From Brenneria izbisi (GTDB taxonomy: Bacteria > Pseudomonadota > Gammaproteobacteria > Enterobacterales > Enterobacteriaceae), in assembly GCF_025840185.1 (NCBI RefSeq), contig NZ_JAMPJU010000004.1:62001-126000 (forward strand): a DNA stretch of 64,000 bases, written 5' to 3'. Within the stretch, counting starts at the first letter, position 1. Every line of letters begins with the position of its first letter. A model generated the notes under the pieces. The model had not been told where the DNA came from. It saw nothing but the letters and a program-made list of their open reading frames with translations, and searched no databases. Both the position numbers and the translations under genes were made by a program. This document shows, piece by piece, positions 57,016 through 64,000 of the stretch.

Positions 57016-57796
57016 CGGATTGCTCCAGGTTCTGGCGCAGATAGCGATAAAACGTCAGATTATCCTGCACAATGTCGCGCGGTTGACTGGCTGTCAGAAT
57101 CTCTTCCGCCGCGTCGTCCCGTCCCAACAAGCCGTAGGCCAACGCCAGATTATCCCGCTCCTGCGGCAGCGTATTGGTAATGCCATTGACGCCCAGCAGG
57201 ATGTTTATCGATTCGCGCGCCTTACCTTCCAGCGCCAGCGACAGCCCCAGATTGGTACGCAAGGCCGCATCATCGGGATGCTGTTTTAATCCGCGCCGGT
57301 AGATGCTTTGTGCCTGAGCGTGTTCGCCAGTCAGATCATGGCTGACTCCCAGTCCCGATAATGCCAGCGGGTGATTGGGAAAACGCGTCAGGATCGTCTG
57401 GTAGCGCTCAATGGCTTGCGTAAACTGGCGCTGTCTGAGCAGAATGCGCGCCTGGCCCAGATACGCGTCGATGTTATTCGGCGCCAACTGTTGTGCGGTT
57501 GCATAGGCTTTACTGGCGGTTTCCAGTTCGCCGGATAGAAAGTGGGTGTCGGCCAGACCCAGCCAGCCCGCGGGCTGTTCGGGATTCGTCTGGGTAAAAC
57601 GACGATAAATTGACCCGGCGACCTCAAGATCGCCGCTTTTCAAGGCGCTGGCGGCGATATTTAGTTCGCTCTGATCCGATTTCAGGCTGACTGGCTGTTT
57701 GCTGCGTTCACTATCAGGTTGAGACAACGCCTGACAGCCCGTCAACGAGGCAAGCAGGCAAAAGAGCATCATTGCACGATATTTTTTGTCCATCAT
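56996..57796 (-). CDS. tadD: Tad pilus TPR lipoprotein TadD
   Basis: A 266-residue outer-membrane lipoprotein: the signal ends LLASLTGCQ (lipidated Cys). TPR repeats at about 50-215 include FTQTNPEQPAGWLGLADTHF and YATAQQLAPNNIDAYLGQA. TadD helps assemble the secretin in other Tad systems. There are 60 bases between tadC and this gene, the longest spacing in this part of the locus. Confidence 0.88.
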   Translation of the reverse strand: MMDKKYRAMMLFCLLASLTGCQALSQPDSERSKQPVSLKSDQSELNIAASALKSGDLEVAGSIYRRFTQTNPEQPAGWLGLADTHFLSGELETASKAYATAQQLAPNNIDAYLGQARILLRQRQFTQAIERYQTILTRFPNHPLALSGLGVSHDLTGEHAQAQSIYRRGLKQHPDDAALRTNLGLSLALEGKARESINILLGVNGITNTLPQERDNLALAYGLLGRDDAAEEILTASQPRDIVQDNLTFYRYLRQNLEQSDVKALP

Positions 57797-57856
57797 GGTT
57801 ACCTTATCTGTCTGTCGTTATCCTTACTACGTGAGTTATCCGTACTACATGCGTGA

Positions 57857-58786
57857 TCAATACTGTGTGGCGAAAAATTCGATAATTCCCAACACGGCGG
57901 GGCCGGCGGCGACGATCAAGACGGTGGGCAGAATAAATAACATCATGGGCAGCGTAATTTTTACCGCTAGTTTGGCGGCAGCCTCTTCCAGACGCATCAT
58001 GCGGGTGGTGCGTTCGGCGCGGGCCAGGATGCGCAGTGCTTGCGTAATGGCGGTGCCATATTGACGCGATTGCAGCAGCGTATTGACCAGTGTCTTGACC
58101 GATTCCAGCCCGGTGCGTTTCACCAGTCGATTGAGTACGGCTTCGGTATCGTTGCTGATTTGGAGTTCGCCGGATGTCAGCCGCAATTCGTCAGCCAGCA
58201 CCGGACAAACCAGCGCCATTTCCTCGGCGACCCGCTGGATGGCGCTGTTCAACCCCAATCCAGAGTTGGTGCAGATAACCAAGAGATCGAGCGCATCCGG
58301 CAGGCTTTGCTGGATGATGTGCTGACGTCTGGCGACCAGTCTGTCGAGCACGATACGTGGCAGCAAGGTGCCGAGATAGAGGGCCAGCAGGCACAGCAGC
58401 ACGCTGTATAGCGATTGGTCCGCCAGCAGAGGCCAGAACAGCACGATAACCAGCGCCAGCAGCGCGAACGATGAAATCAACGATAACGCAATGACCAACA
58501 GCAACGCTTTTGGCCCCCGGAAGCCCGCGCGCACCAGCTTATGCGATATTTCCAGCCGCTGGGCGGCATTGAATAACGGCGCCCGGTGTCCGAGGTGGTG
58601 CAACATCGCCATCAATCGGCGCAGCGCGTTATGGTGTTGCCAGCCGCGCGTTTGCGGCTGGATGTTTTTACGCCGAACTTCGTACTGCATCCGTTCCACC
58701 AGGCGGGCGCGTCGGCTGGCGCGGGCATAGAGATACAGTGCGACGCCGATCAGGGCGCACAATACGGGAAAGAGTCGAAGTAACAT
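57857..58786 (-). CDS. tadC: Tad pilus inner-membrane protein TadC
   Basis: A GspF-type platform protein of 309 residues with hydrophobic segments at 1-18, about 85-135 and at the C-terminus (LPMMLFILPTVLIVAAG). The T2SF domain (ALDLLVICTNSGLGLNSAI) lies at about 165-290. It pairs with TadB to form the inner-membrane platform. Four bases separate it from tadB. Confidence 0.92.
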   Translation of the reverse strand: MLLRLFPVLCALIGVALYLYARASRRARLVERMQYEVRRKNIQPQTRGWQHHNALRRLMAMLHHLGHRAPLFNAAQRLEISHKLVRAGFRGPKALLLVIALSLISSFALLALVIVLFWPLLADQSLYSVLLCLLALYLGTLLPRIVLDRLVARRQHIIQQSLPDALDLLVICTNSGLGLNSAIQRVAEEMALVCPVLADELRLTSGELQISNDTEAVLNRLVKRTGLESVKTLVNTLLQSRQYGTAITQALRILARAERTTRMMRLEEAAAKLAVKITLPMMLFILPTVLIVAAGPAVLGIIEFFATQY

Positions 58787-58790
58787 GACG

Positions 58791-59774
58791 TCAGATCTCC
58801 ATTCTGGCGATTTTGCGGATCATCAAGACCCCCAGCGTGAGCATTGTCGCCGCCAGAAACAGCAGTTGTTTTCCAGCGGTGGTGTAAAACAGCACGTTGA
58901 TGTAGTCGGGACTGAGCGCGAACAACGCGCCGCAAATGATAAACGGCAGCGACGTCAGGATAGTGCCTGATAAGCGGCTTTCCGCCGTCATCGCTTTGGT
59001 TTTCAGACGCAGGTCGCGGCGGTTACGAATAATGGTTGATAAATTTTCCAGCGATTCAGTCAACGAGCCGCCGGTGCTGCGCTGTAGCGACAGGCAAACG
59101 GCGAAAAAGGCGAAGTCGGGCAGTTCAATGCGCAGCACCGCTTCGTCCATGACTTCCTGCAAATCGTGTCCCAGCAGCAGACCGTCCCCAATGCGCCGGA
59201 ATTCCGGTCCCAGCGGCGCGGCGAAGTGGTTACCGACGTTGCGAATGGATTGCGTAATCGGTATTCCGGCTTGGCTGGCGCGGGTGATCATATCAATGGC
59301 ATCCGGCATCTGGATGAGAAAGCTCAGTTTGAAGCGTTCGACCAGTTTGCGGTAAATCACCAACGTCAATCCCACGGGCAGCGCGACAAACAGTAACGTA
59401 ACGCTCCACCAGGCGACGGGTATCAGTCCGAAATAGAAGAGCGCCGACGCCGTCAGGATGATGGTGCCTTGCGCCGCGATAAGCTGCTGGTAGCTGCGGC
59501 GATTGCCCACTGTTTCCAGCCGGTTAAGATAATAACCCAGCGTTCCCATAGCCTTGCGCCGGTGACGCCGCCTGACTTCAGCCTGCGCCCGCTCCAGTTC
59601 CATTACGATTTTCTGGCGCGAGGCATGGCTTGAAATGCTGACCAGCGTTTTCAGCCGCTGGCGGATACGAGCGGTCGGACGTTGTTGCACGACATCGGCC
59701 AGCGTCATCGCCGCCAGCCCGAACAGAACGAAAATCGCAAAGGTGAGTACCAGAATGATATCGGAAAATGTCAT
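58791..59774 (-). CDS. tadB: Tad pilus inner-membrane protein TadB
   Basis: A GspF-type platform protein of 327 residues. Membrane segments lie at about 5-25, 100-140 and 280-320. The conserved MPDAIDMITRASQAGIPI opens the T2SF domain and SLQRSTGGSLTESLENLS follows. The start overlaps the tadA stop by 4 bases. Confidence 0.93.
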   Translation of the reverse strand: MTFSDIILVLTFAIFVLFGLAAMTLADVVQQRPTARIRQRLKTLVSISSHASRQKIVMELERAQAEVRRRHRRKAMGTLGYYLNRLETVGNRRSYQQLIAAQGTIILTASALFYFGLIPVAWWSVTLLFVALPVGLTLVIYRKLVERFKLSFLIQMPDAIDMITRASQAGIPITQSIRNVGNHFAAPLGPEFRRIGDGLLLGHDLQEVMDEAVLRIELPDFAFFAVCLSLQRSTGGSLTESLENLSTIIRNRRDLRLKTKAMTAESRLSGTILTSLPFIICGALFALSPDYINVLFYTTAGKQLLFLAATMLTLGVLMIRKIARMEI

Positions 59775-61201
59775 GGTCGCATGGCCTCCTGCAGCGCGAT
59801 TTCCATACCGTAATAACGTGCGCGTTCAGTGAAGATGGGTCGCATGCCGCTACTGTCGAAGGAACCGGAGACTTCATCCTCAAAGGCGCTGGCGTCATAG
59901 TTGAAGCGGAACAGATCCTGAGTCACGATAATGTCGCCCTCCATGCCTGCCAGTTCGGTAATACTGATGATGCGTCTCGAACCGTCGCGCATGCGTTCCA
60001 CCTGCACGATCAGATGCACCGCGCTGGCGATTTGCCGCCGGATGGAGTACAGCGGCAAATTACCGTTAGCCATCAAGACCATACTTTCAAGCCGGATCAG
60101 CGCGTCACGCGGATTATTGGCATGCAGGGTGGTCATTGATCCGTCGTGACCGGTATTCATCGCCTGAAGTACGTCCAGCGCCTCCGCGCCGCGCGTTTCA
60201 CCGAGGATGATTCTGTCCGGGCGCATACGCAGCGCGTTGCGCACCAAATCGCCTTGCGTAACCCGGCCTGTGCCTTCCAGGTTCGCCGGACGGGTTTCCA
60301 GGCGCAGGACGTGCGGTTGCTGAAGCTGGAGCTCGGCGGCATCTTCAACCGTAATCACGCGTTCGGCGGTGGAAATGAAGCGCGACAGCGCATTAAGCAG
60401 TGTGGTTTTCCCTGAACCGGTGCCGCCGGAAATAATCACGTTGAGCCGGCTGGCGGCGGCGATTTCCAGCACTTTCGCCATCGCCGATGACAGGCTGCCT
60501 TTGGACACCAGCCGTTTTAGCGTCAGATCCCGGCGGGAAAATTTACGGATGGAAATGGATGCGCCGTCGATGGCCAGCGGCGGCAGAATCACGTTTACCC
60601 GGCTGCCATCGGTCAGTCTGGCATCCACCATTGGGCTGCTTTCATCCACCCGCCGTCCCACGGATGAGGCAATACGCTGAGCCACGCTGATGACATGGGC
60701 GTTGTCGATAAATTTAAGCGGCGTCAGTTCCAGCCGCCCAAAGCGTTCCACGTAGATCTGATCGGGCCCGTTGACCATGATGTCGGACACTGTTTCATCT
60801 TGCAGCAAAGGCTCAATCGGTCCCACGCCGAACATATCATTGAGAATTTCCTGTCCCATCACACGCTGTTCACTGAGAGGAACCGACAGATTTTCCATCA
60901 CCACGGTTTCAGCGATAATGGTTTCGATATCCGCTTTCACTTCTTCATAGGAGCGCGCCAGCGCGCCGGACACGTCGATGGTGGAAAATACCGCTTGTCT
61001 GATCAGGGCGTAATGCGCGGAGCGAATGACGGACGCCGTGTTCTCCGACGCGGTGTTCTCCGCGCGCGCCGGACTGATGGCGCTGATGGCGGAAATCGTC
61101 TGGATCAACGCATTGTCGTGCGCCGATGGCGATTCAGAAAAAACAGACTGACGTGTCGGCCCATATGTTGGCTTTGTTGCCGATTTGCGACCAAAGCTCA
61201 T
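59771..61201 (-). CDS. tadA: Tad pilus ATPase TadA (CpaF)
   Basis: Secretion ATPase of 476 residues powering extension and perhaps retraction of the Flp pilus. The N-terminal coupling region is followed by the [14 protein letters not shown] strand, Walker [15 protein letters not shown] near residue 262, Asp box [20 protein letters not shown], and the His box ([11 protein letters not shown]). All motifs are intact. It is between tadZ (3-base gap) and tadB. Confidence 0.96.
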   Translation of the reverse strand: MSFGRKSATKPTYGPTRQSVFSESPSAHDNALIQTISAISAISPARAENTASENTASVIRSAHYALIRQAVFSTIDVSGALARSYEEVKADIETIIAETVVMENLSVPLSEQRVMGQEILNDMFGVGPIEPLLQDETVSDIMVNGPDQIYVERFGRLELTPLKFIDNAHVISVAQRIASSVGRRVDESSPMVDARLTDGSRVNVILPPLAIDGASISIRKFSRRDLTLKRLVSKGSLSSAMAKVLEIAAASRLNVIISGGTGSGKTTLLNALSRFISTAERVITVEDAAELQLQQPHVLRLETRPANLEGTGRVTQGDLVRNALRMRPDRIILGETRGAEALDVLQAMNTGHDGSMTTLHANNPRDALIRLESMVLMANGNLPLYSIRRQIASAVHLIVQVERMRDGSRRIISITELAGMEGDIIVTQDLFRFNYDASAFEDEVSGSFDSSGMRPIFTERARYYGMEIALQEAMRP

Positions 61202-61204
61202 TTG

Positions 61205-62404
61205 TCACCTCTTTATTCTTAAGGGTAGCCACCAGGTATCGCGTGACCTGGTGTTTGCCTCTCCGGTCAACAGGTTGACGAGTTGCTTGATCCCCTGAGC
61301 AAACGGGCTGCTGTCGGGCAGCGGCGACGCGAGATTTTCCGACAGCGACAGCGCCAATGGATCGTGACCGATCGGAATGACCGGCAGTTCGATGGTTTTC
61401 ACGAAGTCCTTGAGGTTGACTTTATTGCGGTTTACCGGCTGGGGTTGATTTACGATGCTGTACACCGTGGCCGGGTTCGGATGAGCCTCGATATGGCGTA
61501 CCAGCCGCAGGAGCGTTCTGGCTGAATAGACCGATTGTTCCGCCACGACGCAGGCAAGATTGGCATTGAGAAACGCTTCTGACGCCAGCGCGCCGCCGCG
61601 CTGCGGGACATCCAGAATGATGTAATGGTAATACTGACTCAAGGTGGCGCACAGGTTGCTCAGTTTTCCTTCCTGAATGCTATAGGGATCGGCGTAGTCC
61701 AGTTCGGCGCTGAGCGCGTATAGCCGGTTATCCACCGTGGTCATGGTCCGTTCCAGATATTGCGCATCGAGGCGATCGGCGTTACCCATCACCTCGATCA
61801 GCGCGTTGCCGCCGGCAATGCCGAGCATACAGGCGCCGCTGCCGCCATATACATCGAGATCAAGGTAGACTATCCGCCGGTGCGTTCCGCCGGCGATAAG
61901 CCCTCTGGCCAGATGTACCGCCACGCTGCTGGTGCCGATACCGCCACGGGTGCCGACGACGGCAACGACTTTTCCCAGTCGCTGCTGACGAACCGGCGTG
62001 TTGCCTTCCTCGTCCAACACTTTGCGCAATAGGCCCGAACCCAACGGTTTGACCAGATAATCCTGCACGCCTTGTTGCAGTAGGCTGCGGTAGAGGCCCA
62101 CATCATTGCGATCGCCGATGGCATACACCTGTACCCAGGGCTCGCAGGCGTCGGCCAGCCGGTTTAAATCATCCAGCGGGCCGTCTGAACCGGAGATATC
62201 CACCAGTAATCGACGCGGGGAGCGTTCGACTTTCTTCAGCCAGGCAATGGCCTCATCCACGCCGCCGCGCTCTACTTTGTAGTCGGTCAACGTACTGGAC
62301 TTGAGGAAATGAGCGACTTCCTCTTTGCCTTCTGCATCCTGAATAAACGCAGCGAAATTGACGCTGCGGGCGTTGCCATGTTCTATATCCGTTAGCACAC
62401 TCAT
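61205..62404 (-). CDS. tadZ: Tad pilus localisation protein TadZ (CpaE)
   Basis: A 399-residue ParA/MinD-like ATPase that sets the polar position of the Tad machine in studied systems. An N-terminal receiver-like domain at about 1-130 lacks a full phospho-acceptor set (VDISGSDGP). The ATPase domain begins with the deviant Walker A VVGTRGGIGTSSVA, which lacks the usual Lys-Thr pair and shows Thr-Ser instead. DLDVYGGSG follows. The gene follows the CpaD-like gene after 15 bases. Confidence 0.92.
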   Translation of the reverse strand: MSVLTDIEHGNARSVNFAAFIQDAEGKEEVAHFLKSSTLTDYKVERGGVDEAIAWLKKVERSPRRLLVDISGSDGPLDDLNRLADACEPWVQVYAIGDRNDVGLYRSLLQQGVQDYLVKPLGSGLLRKVLDEEGNTPVRQQRLGKVVAVVGTRGGIGTSSVAVHLARGLIAGGTHRRIVYLDLDVYGGSGACMLGIAGGNALIEVMGNADRLDAQYLERTMTTVDNRLYALSAELDYADPYSIQEGKLSNLCATLSQYYHYIILDVPQRGGALASEAFLNANLACVVAEQSVYSARTLLRLVRHIEAHPNPATVYSIVNQPQPVNRNKVNLKDFVKTIELPVIPIGHDPLALSLSENLASPLPDSSPFAQGIKQLVNLLTGEANTRSRDTWWLPLRIKR

Positions 62405-62419
62405 AGACTGATATCCGTG

Positions 62420-62842
62420 TTATTTATCGATTTTCAACGTGGTGGACTCACGTAGTGGCTCAACCCGGTTTTCACGATAGCGAGTCACCGATACCGTCGC
62501 GGCCTCCGCCGCCGTACCTTTATAGCGCCGGGGAAGCTCTAAATCCCGCGGACGGACCAGGCTATGCGCCAGATTGGTGTAGGTGGCGCAGCCAAACGCC
62601 ACCTGCGCGCGATTAGCGTTGTCCCAGTCGCGTTCAGGCTGCGCCAGCGCATAACAGGAAGGCGGGTACGCCACCCACTGTTTGCCGCGTTGTTTTAGCT
62701 GGATGCTCGATATATCCGGCATACCGTCCGGGTCGCGTTGCCATGACGAACAGCCAGCTACGCCTCCCAGTACGACTCCTCCCAATACCATCGCCAGAAG
62801 CAGACGGCAGGACGCGTGGCGTAATGTGACGGAAATCCGCAT
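62420..62842 (-). CDS. CpaD/RcpB-like pilus lipoprotein
   Basis: A 140-residue lipoprotein; the signal ends VLGGVAGCSSW (lipidated Cys31). The mature part contains FGCATYTNLAHSLVRPRDL, which is the short consensus of the CpaD-type Tad lipoproteins (a Cys in F-G-C-A, then N-L-A and P-D/P-R-D). It sits between rcpA and tadZ, the usual place for rcpB/cpaD. Proteins in this group contact the secretin. About 70 residues shorter than typical CpaD. Assigned by motif and place. Confidence 0.75.
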   Translation of the reverse strand: MRISVTLRHASCRLLLAMVLGGVVLGGVAGCSSWQRDPDGMPDISSIQLKQRGKQWVAYPPSCYALAQPERDWDNANRAQVAFGCATYTNLAHSLVRPRDLELPRRYKGTAAEAATVSVTRYRENRVEPLRESTTLKIDK

Positions 62843-62894
62843 TGTTGTACTCCTATGCCATCAGTGGGCGGCGCTATCGCCGCATCCATGATTG

Positions 62895-64000
62895 TCAGTA
62901 AACAAAACCTGCCGCGCCGGTTAAGCGCGGTACCTTATTCTGATGAGGGTCAAATCCGGTTTTTTTCTGGAGCAGATACTCGATATCGGAGGCCGGGCGC
63001 ATGCTGTTCAACGGCGTGGTCAACTGCCCCGGCGCGCTGGGGCGCACCAGATAAGGCGTGACTATCACCACCAGTTCGCTTTTGTTGTTGCGGTAATCCG
63101 AAGAGGAGAACAGTTTGCCGAGTACCGGCACAGAACCCAGACCAGGCACTTTGGACAGCACATCGGTGACGTTATGTTGCAGCAATCCGCCGATGGCGAA
63201 ACTCTGACCGCTGGCCAGTTCCACTGTGGTTTCCACCCGGCGCACGGAAATACCGGGGATGGTCAGGTTTTCCATGACGATACTGCTGTTGGGATCGAGC
63301 TCGCTGACTTCCGGGCGGACTTTGATGCTGATGCGATCATCGGATAGCACCGTGGGCGTGAAGTCCAGCGCCACGCCGAAGGGCTTGAATTCGACGGTCA
63401 TGGTGTCCGAGTCCTGCTTGACGGGAACCGGAAACTCCCCCCCCGCCAGGAAACTGGCGGTCTGGCCGGAAACCGCAGTCAGGTTGGGTTCCGCCAGTAC
63501 GCTGATCAGGCCTTCTCTGTCCAGCACATCGATCATTGACTGAATCGAGGTATTGCCCCTGCTGTAACCGCCGAGGAAGGAATAACCCTCGCTTGCTTGT
63601 AGGTAGGACGAACCGTTGCCGCTGCTAAAATCACGACCGTTTCCCAGGCCGATGATAAAGTTTCCCGGTTTGGTCAATACATCCCAGTTGATGCCCAGTT
63701 TCTGCGTCACCTCGCGTGAGACTTCCGTCACCCGCACCCGCAGGTGCACCTGTACCGGACTGTTGACGCTCAGTTGATTGAGCAGTTGCTCCTTTTCGCC
63801 CAGATAAGGCCGTATGGTCTGGATGACGGCTTCGGCGCTCTCTGCGTTCGGCGCCATGCCCGAAACCATGACGGAACCGGGACCGGAGGCCAGCGATAAC
63901 CGTAGCGTCGGGAAACGCTGGCGCAGCATGGTCTGCATTTCAGACAGGTTATGCCTTACGACCAGCGTACGTTGCAGCAATGTCTTGCCTTGCGCGCCCA
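62895..64000 (-). CDS. rcpA: Tad pilus secretin RcpA (CpaC), N-terminus beyond window
   Basis: Outer-membrane secretin channel for the Flp pilus. 368 codons are in the window, and the frame stays open through the edge at 64000, so the gene continues. The N-domain has VMVSGMAPNAESAEAVIQTI and a VHLRVRVTEVSREVTQKLGI transition. The secretin core has ALDFTPTVLSDDRISIKVRPEVS and RRVETTVELASGQSFAIGGLL, ending LVVIVTPYLVRP. It is the first gene here of the minus-strand Tad transcript; flp, tadV and rcpC would be further right. Confidence 0.93.
   Translation of the reverse strand, partial: GAQGKTLLQRTLVVRHNLSEMQTMLRQRFPTLRLSLASGPGSVMVSGMAPNAESAEAVIQTIRPYLGEKEQLLNQLSVNSPVQVHLRVRVTEVSREVTQKLGINWDVLTKPGNFIIGLGNGRDFSSGNGSSYLQASEGYSFLGGYSRGNTSIQSMIDVLDREGLISVLAEPNLTAVSGQTASFLAGGEFPVPVKQDSDTMTVEFKPFGVALDFTPTVLSDDRISIKVRPEVSELDPNSSIVMENLTIPGISVRRVETTVELASGQSFAIGGLLQHNVTDVLSKVPGLGSVPVLGKLFSSSDYRNNKSELVVIVTPYLVRPSAPGQLTTPLNSMRPASDIEYLLQKKTGFDPHQNKVPRLTGAAGFVY

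Overview
The window is chromosomal DNA of a gamma-proteobacterium of the order Enterobacterales. The core gene order matches Escherichia coli and its relatives in three blocks: folP-glmM-secG-leuU; metY-rimP-nusA-infB-rbfA-truB-rpsO-pnp-nlpI-yrbN-deaD-yhbW/ubiV/ubiU/ubiT/yhbS/yhbQ; and deoCABD together with rimI/holD/rsmC, the leu tRNA genes, yjjZ and fhuF. A catabolic budAB cluster and a complete-looking Tad pilus locus beside this backbone would suit a plant- or tree-associated Pectobacteriaceae (Brenneria, Pectobacterium, Dickeya type), but that assignment is inference. I saw no transposase, integrase, prophage or CRISPR array.

Layout. 1-2413: end of folP, glmM, secG and tRNA-Leu(GAG). 2687-12674: first accessory island, in the place where E. 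coli has argG and yhbX: a Crp/Fnr-type regulator, a LysR regulator, an MFS carrier and an eight-gene catabolic operon (CoA-transferase A and B, cupin, SDR, 3-hydroxyacyl-CoA-dehydrogenase-like enzyme, cyclase-family metal hydrolase, thiolase, beta-keto acid cleavage enzyme). 13000-25338: initiator tRNA and the conserved translation/RNA-metabolism run, including the 25-codon yrbN overlapping deaD. 25427-30178: luciferase-like oxidoreductase, the O2-independent ubiquinone genes ubiU/ubiV/ubiT, yhbS and yhbQ. 30391-34935: deoCABD behind two CRP sites. 35070-42941: second accessory island: a GntR regulator with two helix-turn-helix domains, a polysaccharide-deacetylase-like metallohydrolase, an MFS carrier, two SDRs, a 99-residue MCGVCG protein, a CobW-type GTPase and a solute-binding-protein-like product without a signal peptide. 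42959-47529: rimI, holD, rsmC, an aldo/keto reductase with a divergent LysR gene, and three tandem tRNA-Leu(CAG) genes. 47576-52407: yjjZ and fhuF, each with a Fur-box-like site, separated by budR-budA-budB. 52546-54012: membrane-anchored alpha/beta hydrolase. 54092-64000 (minus strand): rcpA (cut by the window edge), an rcpB/cpaD-like lipoprotein gene, tadZ, A, B, C, D, E, F, G.

How the parts work together. In the first island the enzymes form a logical chain: uptake, opening of a cyclic or amide/lactone substrate, oxidation of a hydroxyl to a beta-keto acid, cleavage with acetyl-CoA to acetoacetate plus acyl-CoA, CoA transfer to acetoacetate, and thiolysis to acetyl-CoA. The substrate cannot be read from sequence. 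In the second island a metallohydrolase, a CobW metallochaperone and two dehydrogenases suggest catabolism of a small amide or imide; this is a proposal. These two islands are the best candidates for undescribed systems here. An 18-bp element occurring twice in the first island, and inverted repeats in the divergent control region of the second, are candidate operators.
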